Assembly: GCA_000711775.1 (NCBI GenBank)
Contig: ARYC01000231.1
Span: forward strand, 100,101-164,100
Length of the DNA stretch: 64,000 nucleotides
DNA from: Oxytricha trifallax
Lineage: Eukaryota; Ciliophora; Spirotrichea; Sporadotrichida; Oxytrichidae
Direction of reading: 5' to 3'
Each line of letters opens with the position of its first letter. The stretch's first letter is position 1. Below are positions 1 through 11,724 of this stretch, in pieces. The position numbers were made by a program, and so were the translations under genes. The notes under the pieces are model-generated. The model was not told where the DNA came from. It worked only from the letters and a program-made list of their open reading frames with translations, and ran no database searches.

Positions 1-361
1 TTTCGAAAAAATAATTTTTGATATTTATAACAAAAATATAAGTTAATGATATCTCTATGAAATTACTAATTACTTTACTAAGATTAGAAATGAATATATA
101 AACAGTCTAATTAAAGCAATAAGCAATCTGGATTTCTAAAAATTTTAGAATATTAAATTGCTTTATTTTTCAACAATTAGAATTCAAGATAAAATCACTT
201 ATTTTAATAATTAAATTTGTATTTCCTTATTTGAACAAGTTTGTTAATTATTTATTATGATTATTAATTGAAAGCTGCAAATGATAAATTAACAAAATAA
301 TTTGCTATATTTCTTATTTATAATTAGTAATTTAAATACTCTAAATTTTCGTATTTTAGCT
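1..361. other. AT-rich stretch, no gene seen
   Basis: Very AT-rich sequence. The frame of the minus-strand gene that starts at 1849 stays formally open into it because TAA and TAG do not end it, but composition turns non-coding near 362. No RNA gene or repeat was recognised. Confidence 0.5.
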
Positions 362-1849
362 CTATGGGGTTTTGGAGTTTAGTAACCAATTGGGTGCCAG
401 TTTCATGATAAAAATGTCCCACCTCGTTCCCATTTATTGACTGGTCTCGATTTCGTCTGCATGAGGAGAGATTTCTCCTGGCGGATTCCTCTGGTTCTAA
501 AATCTTTTCTCTAAGTCATCATGCTGGCAAAATTCGTATGTACGATGCGAAGTTGGTAATCCTGCTATCATAGTCTTAGCTATAACATCCTTGATATTTA
601 GAGATTCATAAAATTCAACCCATTGCTGTTTTTACTGTATTGAAAAAGTAGACAAGTAGTTTGAGATGAGAGCAGGAATTGACACCTTACCACTTGAAAT
701 CTGGCTAATTAGTCTTGAGGCAATTGCTTAAATCAACTTGCTGTAGTCACAATTGGAATATCTCAAAGCAAGAATGGAAAGTTACAAAAAGATTGGGTCA
801 CTTGTCAATGGAGTAGCAGTATTTGAGAGATAACCATTACTGTAGAAAGTAGTAATCTTATCCACGACAGCAGAGAGATCATCATTGACTGATACTTCAT
901 TCTTGTAAAGTCCAACAAGGTTAGTGTAAATGTAGAGATCAGTGATATTTTGTGGAACTGCTGAGAGAACATTGATATCGCTGGTTCTTAAGCGATACTT
1001 ACATCAACTAACCTTCCCATTAACCACACCAAGATCTTTTGAAAAACACCGGTCTTATCTGAAGTGCTGTATTCTACTTAATCAGCTGCCATATTTAGTG
1101 CCATGACCACAAGTGAGGTCAAAGTCATTGAGTCTTGAGATCATGAAGTTAGTTTTAGTTATCAAATTATATTCAATCCCCAAATCCAGAGGTGCACTAT
1201 CAAGGATCTCGAACTAACTGCCGCTTAAGCTGCTTAATGTGTCATTGTGTTACTCATTCTGAATTATTCTAGCATTGCCTCCTATCCCAAAACTTCCCTA
1301 ACTTGATGAATCTTCTTACTGTTATTATTGCGCACTCTAAGACGACTGATTCTGTGAACTCATTCCACACAGTTATTAGTGCTACAACTATTGATAGAAT
1401 TTTTATGCTGATAACGCATTACTTAGCTACTATTATTACTATTGCTGTAGCTGAGAGAAATTGCTTGTATTTTGAACATTACATAAACTACTCTTATTAT
1501 TAACTTAATGATGGACTTGCTAGTTTTGATTATTGTTATTTTGAGGTTTTGGCCTGTAAATGTAAGTTAGCTACCCACTGCTGTTGTTTGTTGCCAATTC
1601 TTATTTCATTGATTAATTAAAATTGCTAATATGTTTCTAATTAGTATTTTAGGAATTACTGCTTATGCCATTATTGTGGAATTTTTAATTGTGTTTCCAT
1701 TGTTATTATTAGTTAAAATTACTCCGACCATTTGTCATTTTATTATAACTAGCTTGTTAGTATTAGTGGCTATTATTGGGGTTGATGGGCGAATTAGTAT
1801 AGTAATACTATTACTAGGGAAAGATTCCATTAATTTAATCACTTATCAT
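362..1849 (-). CDS. Q/N-rich protein, function unknown, two frame changes
   Basis: With TAA/TAG read as Gln, an ATG at 1849 opens a long frame. About the first 150 residues are low complexity, rich in Gln and Asn with runs of seven Gln, like a prion-like or RNA-binding N-terminal region. The rest is a balanced, helical-looking sequence with an Ala/Leu/Ser-rich middle and a motif KQQWVEFYESL about 100 residues before the coding signal fades near 362. The frame shifts by one base near 1140 and back near 990: the segment between reads well in the second frame (for example VFQKILVWLMGRLVDVSIAQ), while the original frame there has two TGA codons. Either this is a decayed copy, there are two sequence errors, or tiny eliminated segments are present. 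No family recognised. The plus-strand ORFs at 1303-1503 and 1631-1888 are antisense to it. Confidence 0.6.
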
Positions 1850-2354
1850 TTTTTGTTATTATATTATTTAACTAATTATCTTTCTTGATTAGCTTTCATA
1901 TTTTACAAAAATTGATGTGAATTATACTCTCGGGTTTTTGTTATTCTTTTTAATTCCTTGAAAAACCTGATGCTAATTTCATAATCCTCCCAAAAGCTAT
2001 AACGAGAATATATTTTATCTATAAAATGACAACAGAATATATTATAATTATTGATATTTAGAGTTTTACAGAAATTATTACTGGGGATTCAGCTAACCAG
2101 AATGTATAATTGAAATTTTACTTCATCCTTTTGACTTTCTATTCCATCTGTCAATCCTCCCCTAGAATATTCGATTTCCTTTTGATGAGGGGTCCAGTTC
2201 ATGAACACAATTACATTATAAATCAATAAAAGATATAAAATGAATAAAATTTATAAATAATTTAACATAATCATGATACTTGCTTAATTAATTGTATTGC
2301 ACATTTTATATAAATTAATACAATTAAACAAGCATAAAAATTAATCAAATAAAA

Positions 2355-2420
<66 letters not shown>

Positions 2421-2600
2421 CTTTTCTACTTCAAGAATATTATATAATAATTATTTTATATTTCATTTTTTGGAAGTTTTTAAATGCTTAATTTCGAATC
2501 TTAATTTATCATGTTTATTTTTTTGACTTTGCATCAGCATAAGAAATTATCTTATTTTTAATATATACTCTTTATTTTTTATCATCATAATATTTAAATT
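1850..2600. other. AT-rich intergenic region with an (AT)n tract
   Basis: No coding sequence recognised. It contains a long AT dinucleotide run (listed separately) and would hold the promoter of the minus-strand gene starting at 1849. Confidence 0.5.
2357..2415. repeat. (AT)n microsatellite
   Basis: About 29 uninterrupted AT units. Confidence 0.95.
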
Positions 2601-2716
2601 ATTATGATCCGGATAATTGGTGTTTACATTTTAAATTAGTATTTAACTTGTTACATAAAGGATTTAGATCACAAAGTTGAATGAATAAACTTCCAGAACT
2701 ACTTCCAAGATTTTGA

Positions 2717-3223
2717 ATGCAGTTTCGAAGTAGAATTAATAAATACTCTATTAATTCAATCAAGTATGTTTTTGCTAACATTTCTTTACCAAAATTCACA
2801 GTAGATATAGAAATTATTTACCCAAGTTAAATAGGTTTAACCTCAAATAACTCATGGTACTATTTGTACTTACAAACAACCAAAACAACCTCTTTATCTA
2901 TCACTCTAGCCAAAGAAGATAATAACTTACAATACAACGATTCATGCTCTGAATTGTAAGATACCAACACTCACTTCGTTTTTAAAAATGAAAGAAACAT
3001 TTATAATGACTTTGACTGTGTGAACTTAAACTCTTCTCACTATAAAATTCAATTCCTAAATATCATTTATACTAAATATGAAGATAAATTTGCTCTTAAA
3101 ATGGAAAAGTTCCAACAAGAGGTTAGTAGTATTATTAAGAAAAGAATAGCTTCTTAAAAAACTATAATCGTAATAAAAACTATTCGAGTGATAAGATTCT
3201 GCTAAAAAATACTTTAATTTTGA
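2717..3223 (+). CDS. unknown protein, 168 residues
   Basis: Open frame from ATG 2717 to TGA 3221-3223 with TAA as Gln. The first 150 codons look coding: G is about twice as frequent at codon position 1 as at positions 2 or 3, and the product mixes hydrophobic beta-like stretches with charged ones (for example KMEKFQQEVSSIIKKRI near the C terminus). The same frame continues upstream and downstream through further TGA codons to about 3880; the downstream part lacks the codon-position bias, so I end the gene at 3223. No family recognised. Confidence 0.4.
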
Positions 3224-4244
3224 AGAGACAATAATTCCATCCCTGTTTTTGAAAAACAACTAGTGGCTGTATTAACAAACAAAAACTTTATTACTGACAT
3301 ATTTCCTTTCATTTTACTTTAGAAACCAATTCGATAATAAGAAATATTATCCATATACCCCCAAACATCAAAATACTACAAACAATAAGAAAGCTGTTCG
3401 ATAGAGTGGAAAAATCAACTTAAAAATGAATAAAATACCATAATGTTTGAATTAAGGTCAAAAATACAAAGAATGAGGTAGAAGAACAAAACAAGACCAG
3501 CCTATGTAATGAATAAAGCATTTTTACTAATACTTCACAGATATTTTAAATTTCTAATCAGACCCACCTAACATTATCTAACCGGAGGGAATGAATATAC
3601 TAAACAGATACCTTTGTCAATAAAAAGGTATCTCATAAAGTTTAAAAGAAACTAATATATAAAATGTTAAATAACTTTAAATGTGAGACGACAGGAATAA
3701 AAGCTTAGGAATTTCATATTTATCTTCAACAAAGGCTACATCTAAACACAAAACATTATAGAGATTCAACTCCATCTTCAAGGCTTCAAGATCTTATTAA
3801 CCTTAAATTTCTACACTGAGTTTGGAAATAAAAAAAAACAGAGAAATAAGACAAAATAAAATACTAAGTTAGGAGATTAGTGATTCATTTATAAACAAAA
3901 ATTGAATCTAGTCTTAAATATCAAAAGAGCCATTAGCAAAAAAAATATATGAGAACCAAAAATTGAAGAAAAAATATAGAAGACGTAGAGAATAACAAAA
4001 TATGAAGAAAAAGCCTCTTAACAAATTTATTCTAAATATTACTATCTCAGAGTTCAGTTTAGGAAATTAAATAATTACTAATAAAAGTGCTTTACTCATA
4101 CATATAATCATATATATTTATATTATTGGTGATCCAGAGACTTCTATAATTAATTAAATTATTAATCTTATTATTAATATTGATAAAATATATAATATTA
4201 GGAGATTTAAAAATTACAAAAATACATTGAGATTATTAGCAATA
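3224..4244. other. A-rich region, possible gene remnant
   Basis: The plus strand is A-rich and the frame of the preceding ORF stays open (one TGA) to about 3880, giving a Lys-rich translation, but codon positions show no G bias. I regard it as unproven coding. Confidence 0.3.
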
Positions 4245-4267
4245 ATAACTGCCTCTAATTACAAATT

Positions 4268-4883
4268 GTACTAACTCAAATTCAAATTAAAGGGTAATGG
4301 CCCCCAGGGCAGGCAAGATAATTTTTTTCTCTCAAAATTTTAAACTATTTAAATTTCTATAAAACCTTGTAAATACTTGATATAACTAAATAAATTGGAC
4401 TCTTATATTCTTATACCACTATACTTTCAAGATGTAAACTTATTTATAAAATGAACGAATTTAAAAATAATATCAATTCTTGAAACTATAATGTATGATA
4501 TAGTAAATATAATTTTCAGATTTATTCCACCATATGCTATGTTTACTTTATGAATTATTTTTATCTTAGCCTAGATTATAAAGAATATAAAAATAATTCA
4601 TAAAGTAAACATAGCATATGGTGGAATAAATCTGAAAATTATATTTACTATATCATACATTATAGTTTCAAGAATTGATATTATTTTTAAATTCGTTCAT
4701 TTTATAAATAAGTTTACATCTTGAAAGTATAGTGGTATAAGAATATAAGAGTCCAATTTATTTAGTTATATCAAGTATTTACAAGGTTTTATAGAAATTT
4801 AAATAGTTTAAAATTTTGAGAGAAAAAAATTATCTTGCCTGCCCTGGGGGCCATTACCCTTTAATTTGAATTTGAATTAGTAC
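4268..4883. repeat. palindrome (fold-back element), arms about 297 bp
   Basis: Near-perfect inverted repeat: 4268-4564 pairs with 4587-4883 around a 22-bp loop. The arms begin with GTACTAAC and contain the GC-rich stretch AATGGCCCCCAGGGCAGGC near 4306, standing out from the AT-rich surroundings. It interrupts the transposon-end-like sequence described at 4245. GTAC flanks both sides, either as a target duplication or as part of the arms. Confidence 0.9.
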
Positions 4884-5244
4884 CAAATTTAATTAAATTA
4901 AAATATATACATAATATTGTACAGTTTTTGCAGATATTGCAAAAATAAAATTACCAAACAAGGGTCGGTTGTGTGCGAATCTATTAATATATATATATTA
5001 ATTTTAATAAATAATATAATAAGTGGAAAAGTCTAGAAAATATATATTTGAATGGGGAAGTCCCATATCTGAGTCCTGCGGCAGCTCCAGATTAACGGGA
5101 AAAAAAACATATCAGACCAGTGTGCTGTCTTTGCTTTCCAAGCTCGAGAATCACTTACTCTGCGCTCCATTTTCTCTGTTTTAATTTTTAACCCACACAT
5201 TAAACTTCTATATCACATTTCTATCGTTTAAATTATTCCATGTA

Positions 5245-5330
5245 TTTGACAGCTGTCAAATGTGCCAACTTGTCAAATCGCCCTATTATACACGGGAGTT
5301 TCACAACATCCTTCAGTCAAATCTGTCAAA
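5245..5330. promoter_or_regulatory. cluster of TGTCAAA motifs
   Basis: A perfect 16-bp palindrome TTTGACAGCTGTCAAA (5245-5260) is followed by TTGTCAAAT (5270), CAGTCAAAT (5314) and CTGTCAAAT (5323), all within 86 bp. It lies 40 bp upstream of an ATG with a short exon ending in a canonical donor. This looks like a set of protein-binding sites, but that is inference from repetition only. Confidence 0.35.
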
Positions 5331-5367
5331 TAACCTTTTTCTAACTTTTCAAAGACAATCCTGCAAA

Positions 5368-5396
5368 ATGTAACTGAAGTACTTTGCAACATAACG
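5368..5396 (+). CDS. possible first exon of a small gene
   Basis: ATG at 5368 followed by nine codons (two TAA as Gln) and then GTAAGTCAC at 5397, a good splice donor. No matching downstream exon was found, so this may be a remnant. Confidence 0.2.
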
Positions 5397-5540
5397 GTAA
5401 GTCACACTAATCAAATTAGATCTTCAAGACAACCAAATTAGTGGCAGTTAGATAAATATATATATATAATAGTAGTAGTAGTGAATCACTTAGGTAAATA
5501 TAGAAATTAGAAATCTAGAAATCAAAATTCCTAGACTTAT

Positions 5541-6003
5541 TTAATAATAATACTTAATTACATTTACTATTTTTTTAAAGTTTTAAGATGTCTATCACAT
5601 ATTCTTGATGTTCTTCTTCTTAGTCTGAGCTGACACTGGTGAAGACTAGCCACTTAGGCGCCTCCTCAACTCCGGAGTCTAATCCTGGGGGGCTTATCCG
5701 GTGCCCTCAGAAGTAGTAGTCTTAGGTTTTTTTTATTCTGGGTTGGTTATATTGAGATCAGACATTTCACTTATTTTATTGCCAATCTCTCCTCCTATCA
5801 GCAAACTTTGAACCTGAACTGGCCAAGACTTGTCTCTTCTGAGTTTTCAGCTGTAGAGTTGCTCCTGATTCCAGGCTTTGTCATGGGGGGGCATGTCCCT
5901 TGCCTCGACTATTCACAGCTGCACTAGACCATCTTATTTCTTTCTGTACATAATAACAATTTCCCAATAGTAAATGTAATTAAGTTATATATAAGTAATA
6001 TTC
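5541..6003 (-). mobile_element. small inverted-repeat element, family of 45-46 kb
   Basis: Ends ACTTAATTACATTTACTATT (about 5551) and the inverse at about 5966-5986 bound a 463-bp GC-richer unit. Just outside the left end is GAAATCTAGAAATCAAAATT with CTAGACTTA, a block that also precedes the element at 45873. Inside are two G-runs (CCTGGGGGGC near 5685, GGGGGGGCATG near 5886), as in the two elements at 45-46 kb. On the minus strand it may carry a decayed short frame with several stops. No protein family recognised. Confidence 0.45.
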
Positions 6004-7342
6004 TAATTTATTTATTTTTTTTTCAAGTTCCCAGAATCAAATATATTTAAGCATTAATAGTTGGAGTCTATTTATACTTTATATTTAACCACTAGCAAAT
6101 TTAAATATTACTAAAGAGAATCTTCACCTAAGCAGCTTTCTTTCCCACTCTTTCGAAAAATATGTTTCGAGCTTTGTCTCATAACTTAATCTTAAGATTT
6201 GAACTTGTGCGGAATAATTTATATTTTATAGTGCTAACTATTGCAGTATCTTCATGAAAAAAATTAATAACTTACTTCTTTCATTCTTTGTTAATTAATA
6301 ATTGAATGAGAAATTTTCACAACCCACTAAAATTTGGCAAGAAACATTCTTTGAAATTTACCTTTTTTATTATTAAAGTTAGATTTCGATAAATTTCTCT
6401 ATTATATTATTATTTTAAAAATATATTTCTATTTAAAAGAAACTTAATTTTTATTTGAAATCTAATTCTACAATTATGATTCCAATAATTAAAATCTTTT
6501 TTAATTGTATTATTTTAATGTATTAATTATTTGCAATATATTAAAATTGTTTTATTATTTTAAAATACTGCTTTTTATTTTCTATCATTATCTACTACTC
6601 ATTTTTATTTTGATCTAATTAAATATATATATATTATAATGAGTATTCTGATGATCTTATTGTTAATATAATTTTAATTACACAAAAATATACTATCATT
6701 TTCTCGTACATTTTTAAAATATGAATATACCATATATTTCTTATACTCTTGAGAAAGAGTATTAGAAATTATTAGGCAAAATATTTGCTATAATAAATTT
6801 AATTATTTTTCAATGGGAAAACAAATATTACCTTTTAATGTATTAAAATAAAATATTATGATTCATATAAATACCAAATAATAAAGAAATTGTCTTACTC
6901 TAAGAAACCGATTTAGTTCTTATATTAAATTGGATTCTCTATAATCTTCTAATTCAATTTGATTTAATTTTCAAATAAAAAACACATTTCTTTTCAAGAT
7001 TATTCTAAAAAAATATAAATTTTGCTTAGAAATTAGGTATTATTTATTTTATTATTATTATTTTTGGATAAATTTCTAAAGCTCTCAATGATGAAATTTT
7101 AAATTTTCAATTAACGATATTGGTATAAATAATTTTATTAATGGAAAATATTTTATATAATTGTTAAAATAATTATAATAACAATTTAAGTTAATAAATA
7201 CAAATGTAATACTGCAAATATAAATATAATTTATTACTATTAAGATATATCTATTTAAAATAATTAAAATTTAAATTTTTTAAAAATAATTTCCACGGAT
7301 GTGATATATTAGAATTTTTTCAAATTCATATATTAGGATCAT
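6004..7342. other. AT-rich region, no gene seen
   Basis: About 1.3 kb of extremely AT-rich DNA on both strands with no sustained coding signal and no clear repeat beyond short A/T runs. Confidence 0.5.
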
Positions 7343-7769
7343 ATTATTATTATAGAATACATTTGAATTTGGAAATTTAATTATAAATTAATTTATTATA
7401 AATAAAAATCTTGGCAGTTAAAGTTGTCCAATTTAAACGATCTTGGACTCATTGGATAGAGAATCAAATATTAGCTGGACTATATTATTGGCGGTACTAT
7501 TTAATCGCATGCCTTGACAGAGATAACTTCACTTTAAAGTGAAGGTATAATTTATTGAATTTAGTTGTGTTTAATTAAAGTGAAGTTATCTCTGTCAAGG
7601 CATGCGATTAAATAGTACCGCCAATAATATAGTCCAGCTAATATTTGATTCTCTATCCAATGAGTCCAAGATCGTTTAAATTGGACAACTTTAACTGCCA
7701 AGATTTTTATTTATAATAAATTAATTTATAATTAAATTTCCAAATTCAAATGTATTTCTATAATATTAT
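7343..7769. repeat. palindrome, same family as that at 53031
   Basis: Long inverted repeat with arms of about 190 bp meeting around 7537-7573, where a smaller perfect palindrome CTTCACTTTAAAGTGAAG (7528-7545) sits. Outer ends carry AATACATTTGAATTTGG. The inner arms match the palindrome at 53031 in order: AGAGAAT, AGCTGGACT, GGTAC, ATCGCAT, CCT, GAG, AACT, ACTTTAA. Its right edge abuts a minus-strand coding segment. Confidence 0.9.
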
Positions 7770-7789
7770 CACAGATAAATAGAATTGTA

Positions 7790-8226
7790 AATAGTAAATT
7801 ATCATCTGATTTACGATCCCTATTTCAAAAGGGAAAGCGCCTTGTATTTTCTTTCTATTTGAAAAAATGAAGAATAGATTTGTCTTACTAGAAATAGTTG
7901 AGTTCTTTTAGAGAAGCTCCAAAAATATTTTGCTAATCAGGATTGTGTTTTGGTTCCCCAATATTTGTGTCCCAGAAACTTTAATCTACTGTTATTTTTG
8001 GACTATCCTTTACACATATTCGCTTCTAAGAATTCCTAATATGTCAACAAAAAAATTGCGGTGAGGGAGCTCATCAGCGTCGTCGTAGATATTTAATTAC
8101 TTTTTCAATTCCTCATCAGCGCGGACTTCCTCTCAAATTTGCTTCAAGCTCGATTGAGGAAAGTTAAGGACGTTTATCCAAATCATCTCGTTTGACTTGA
8201 AAAGAATTTTGGTCCTTAAATGACAT
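7790..8226 (-). CDS. unknown protein, one frameshift
   Basis: ATG at 8226 opens a frame with acidic and basic residues (starts MSFKDQNSFQVKRDDLDKRP). A one-base shift near 8135 is needed, after which the sequence runs about 110 codons without TGA, including LNIYDDADELPHRNFFVDIL. The coding look fades toward the palindrome at 7343-7769, so the 3' end is uncertain and the gene may be cut by that element. GC content is clearly higher than in the flanks. No family recognised. Confidence 0.45.
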
Positions 8227-8920
8227 CTCATATGAATCTCATTGTACATAGCTTATACAGAGGCATGAACATATTACCTATGATAAGTTTAAAAAAACTT
8301 TGGTTCTTACACTTGAATTTGAAATAATTGTATCGAAATGCTTTGCTGCTAAGCTAACATTCTAACTATCTGGATGAGATCTGTGTGTTGATTTGACTGT
8401 TATTTTAGTAAGCTCTAGAATTTTCCATTTTGCTATTAATTAATAACTAATAGATTTGGGAACTTAAGTTTAAGTTTCACATTTCCCTTAAAAATTGAGA
8501 TACATTGGCTAATCAGATCGTATTATTAGTTGTTGTCATCTATCTGTTACTATTGTAATTTGTTTAAACTCTCTAAGGAATTACTCTATTGTTCCTTAGA
8601 TTTAAAATCTCAAATTAAGATTGAGTGTTTGATGTATTATATTTGAAACGTAATTTTACCCAAAACCCTTTTTATTTAGGAGATCGTATCCAAATTGAGC
8701 CCTTAGTGCCGCCTTTGGGGCCCTTAATCCTTGAAATTTTGCAAAACTCTGTGTTAATGGGTTTTAAATTGAGTATTTATTTCTTGAATTTGTGTTCTTA
8801 TATTTGTAATCAATTAGATACATTATACTGTATTTAGTATTAACTTTTTAAAACAAGGTTTAACACTTAGAATAAATTTGTGACTATTATTAATTTTATA
8901 AATTAAGTTACTTCATACAA
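8227..8920. other. intergenic, mostly AT-rich
   Basis: No convincing gene. The plus ORF at 8625-8837 lies over a slightly GC-richer patch (8690-8730) that also reads on the minus strand as about 40 protein-like codons. I could not decide between them. Confidence 0.3.
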
Positions 8921-10310
8921 ATGGCAGGCAGAATAAAAGGAATAGCTTCCAGCATGTGATCTTTAAGTAGTATTAATTCAGATGACGAATTTTCATCATC
9001 AGTTGTCGAATTACAATAGAGAATGGTAAGATTATTTATCAAGATTTTTTTGAATATTCAAATTCTAGAAATATATTAATGAGATTATTCATCTACATTA
9101 TATTAGTCTTGTAATTAATTTTTATGCTTAATCATTTGTTAAGATAGGTTATTTAAAGTGGGGCAAAAGTTACAATTTTTTTCTACTTTTGCCCCAATTT
9201 AGTTAAATATGCTTTTTAATGATAAACTTTAAATAATTATTATCGTTAAGTTAATATAGTTCAATAACATTAATATAATAATGAGAAAATTAAAATATTA
9301 GTCTGATTATTTAAAATATAAGTACATTTTTAATAATTCTGATAATCATTATATTAATGTTATGAATCAATAATATAAACATCTTTTCTATTTAAATTAT
9401 CAATTATTCATGATTCAAGATCAGAAATATTAGTAGAACAGAAATATCTGTAAAACTACTTCCATATTATATAAATTTTACTCCATTCATAACCACTCAT
9501 CTCTTATTTAAATAATCTTAATTTAACTATGGTATAAATATAACTATGAACTAATAAACCATAAAATTAACTAAATGATAAAGTAATATATGAGCTTATT
9601 TACATGACTATTTTATGCAATTATTATTTGATTTTAAGGATAATCATTATTCTAGAATTTTGCATGCTTCATGCATTGGGAATATATCATTTTATTATTT
9701 ATGAATAATATGTATTTCTACAATTCCCTTATTAAATAAATTTTGATAAATATAACTAATATTGTTTAATAGAAAACATTAACAATTCAAGAATAACCAA
9801 ATCTTAATATGTTAATAAAAACAGAAATAATCATGAAAATATTAAATCTTCAACATCCTATACACGCACCACTTGTGACAGAGACTTTACCAACACATAG
9901 TATACGAGGCATATCAAAACTCATGAAAGTTCGCTCATTTGAAATTAAAGGAGGGGTACTAATGCAAAGTATGTAAACTAAAGTTTAATGGTAGATACAC
10001 GACTACATTCTTGATTTTTTTGAAATAAACTGAAATTAAATTATAAATTAATCAAATATATTAAAAAATGGAAAAATATCTGATCAGAAACCTCTGTGTC
10101 ATTCAACATTAATGTAAGATACAAAAAAAATATCTAACATTTTATTATTACAGGTGTTGCACCTGGTAAGGTTTAAGGCGTCAACGAAGAAGGAGTTCAA
10201 GAAGTCACAGAGAAAGTGGCACAATAAGTCAATATTGGTGATGAAAACGATGAAGATGAGGATGACGGAGAAGATGAAACGTTTTTATAGATTTAAATTT
10301 ACTATTGCTA
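8921..10310 (+). CDS. split gene remnant with acidic exon
   Basis: ATG 8921 starts 35 codons (Ser/Asp-rich, one in-frame TGA at codon 14) ending at GAATG|GTAAGATT (donor at 9026). At 10151 an acceptor-like CAG precedes a strongly acidic segment, 10154 to about 10290, that reads GVAPGKVQGVNEEGVQEV and then a Glu/Asp tract. The gap of 1128 bp is AT-rich and contains hairpins. Splicing exactly at these sites keeps phase 0, but the acidic frame is a different phase, so either the junction differs or the copy is broken. A nuclear acidic protein is possible; no family recognised. Confidence 0.35.
9160..9195. repeat. short hairpin
   Basis: GGGGCAAAAGT (9160-9170) pairs with ACTTTTGCCCC (9185-9195) across a T-rich loop. 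A second, longer imperfect inverted repeat (AATAACATTAATATAAT and its complement) lies at about 9262-9364. Both are inside the gap of the split gene. Confidence 0.7.
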
Positions 10311-10470
10311 CTATTATTTATTAATTTTGTAATTCACTTTATTTTCTATAAAAAAAACATCATGATTACTAAAATCACCTAATATATCATTCGGAAGCTA
10401 AGGTTCACAAAGTTAAGTATCCTCCATTCGTAAATTACATAGCCTTTAATTGTTAAATTTTTATTTCTAG

Positions 10471-11480
10471 GTTGTTGAATAACTGTATACTTTGGATCTT
10501 ACAAAAAAAGCGAGGTCTTACAGAAGGCCACAATCAGATCATTCAGAAGCATTTAATAAAAATGAGGAACTAAATAACCCGAATACTCAGTTAAGAAATC
10601 TATCTGTGATGATTCATAAAAGGGTTGCTCTGAACTAAATTAATTGAGTCCTTTAATTTATCGATAACACTTCCAATTAAAGTAAGAATAAAATATTCTC
10701 CGACAACTATTAAAACTTCGAAGAAACTATTAAATAAAACCTTAATAGAATGGGTGTCTAATTAGTCAATATAAGAGTTGGTATAGATGAGATCTGCAGT
10801 CACATATAACCACTATGACATCAAATAACAAGTTTGAAATAAGATGCACTCTAACAAGATTGAGTTTAAGAGGACGTTAACTGGCTAATCAATTTCGAGA
10901 AACATAAAATTAACAACAAGACTACATTACCAAGATATATTTAAACTAAACTTATTTGCTCATTTGGCTAAAGGGATATGACTTCAACTTGGGAGATCTA
11001 CTAAATCTCAAGCATAGTAGAATTGTTACATGGAGATGCATTTAAAGTGCGGCTATATCAATAGCTGATCTCCATGAATATAATGTTGCTTGGTCATCTC
11101 TATTCAAAGCCCCAGAATTTCAAAATCAATCTCGATGATACTTCTTATTGCACGAGCAGTAACTTTTCAAAAACTCAAGTTTTAGGAGCTTAAGCATTTA
11201 AAACAGACAAGACCTTAAACCCCTTTATTAATGGGTCCTACTGCATGGGGACAATAAAGGTAGAGCCATGACAGCTACCATCTCCTTGTTATGATATTTA
11301 ATAAGTTAGCTGGAGAGAATTCTAAAAGATTACAGATAACTTGAGGTAGGTCAGTATATCAGCTTGAAAAAGGTCTGCTAGTTTTAGGCGCTATGAAACT
11401 TTTCAAATACTTTTTATAAGTTATGATTGATGGGGACTCAAAATTAATCCCAACATCGAACTAAATTATCTGCAGTTAAT
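10471..11480 (+). pseudogene. gene remnant, unrecognised
   Basis: After an acceptor-like TTTCTAG at 10464-10470, a plus-strand frame runs about 330 codons with TAA/TAG as Gln but with six in-frame TGA codons. Residues such as KKARSYRRPQSDHSEAFNK at the start look coding. Around 10970-11300 two frames compete; the alternative contains SAAISIADLHEYNVAWSS, faintly like a kinase catalytic region, but no catalytic motif is intact. Probably the decayed continuation of the gene at 8921. Confidence 0.3.
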
Positions 11481-11724
11481 AAATGGATTTTAATATGTTT
11501 ACATTCTAAATTTTACTCTAAATTATTTATTATAAATATTTAATGAAGCACTAATATATAAATTTAATTTTGATAATTTTCATTATAATATAAAAAAATA
11601 ATAATAAATTAAATCTCAAAAAATACATTATTCGATGCAAGTCTAATTTTTAATATTTTTTTTTACTTTTTTTAAATTTAATTAACATAAATTAATAAAA
11701 TAAAAAAATTATTCTTTACCTTCT

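Larger units (their letters stand above)
4245..5455. mobile_element. short element with ends like the Rep transposon at 46-48 kb
   Basis: Positions 4245-4267 carry TAACTGCCTCTAATTACAAA, which also opens the inner inverted end of the Rep-encoding transposon at 46350. After a palindrome inserted at 4268-4883, the similarity resumes with TTACCAAACAAGGG at about 4953 and a GTGTGCGAAT block, matching the inner part of that transposon end. A weak inverse copy (GGCAGTTAGATAAATA) lies near 5440. This suggests a non-autonomous relative of about 0.6 kb, split by the palindrome. Its interior (5000-5400) has no long frame. Confidence 0.5.

Noticed and set aside
1303..1888. Plus-strand hydrophobic ORFs at 1303 and 1631
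   Set aside because: Antisense to CAA/TAA/TAG glutamine runs of the minus-strand Q/N-rich gene, which turn into hydrophobic residues on the other strand.
2357..2415. AT run as origin or telomere
   Set aside because: Plain dinucleotide repeat, with nothing else to support a function.
3242..3880. 219-codon frame after the 2717 ORF as a gene
   Set aside because: Open frame but no codon-position bias for G; in an A-rich strand a TGA-free run of this length is not strong evidence.
10381..11720. A left inverted repeat and transposase for TBE copy A
   Set aside because: No C4A4-type end or PYSPQFN-like motif found; the sequence here is another gene remnant, so copy A is treated as truncated.
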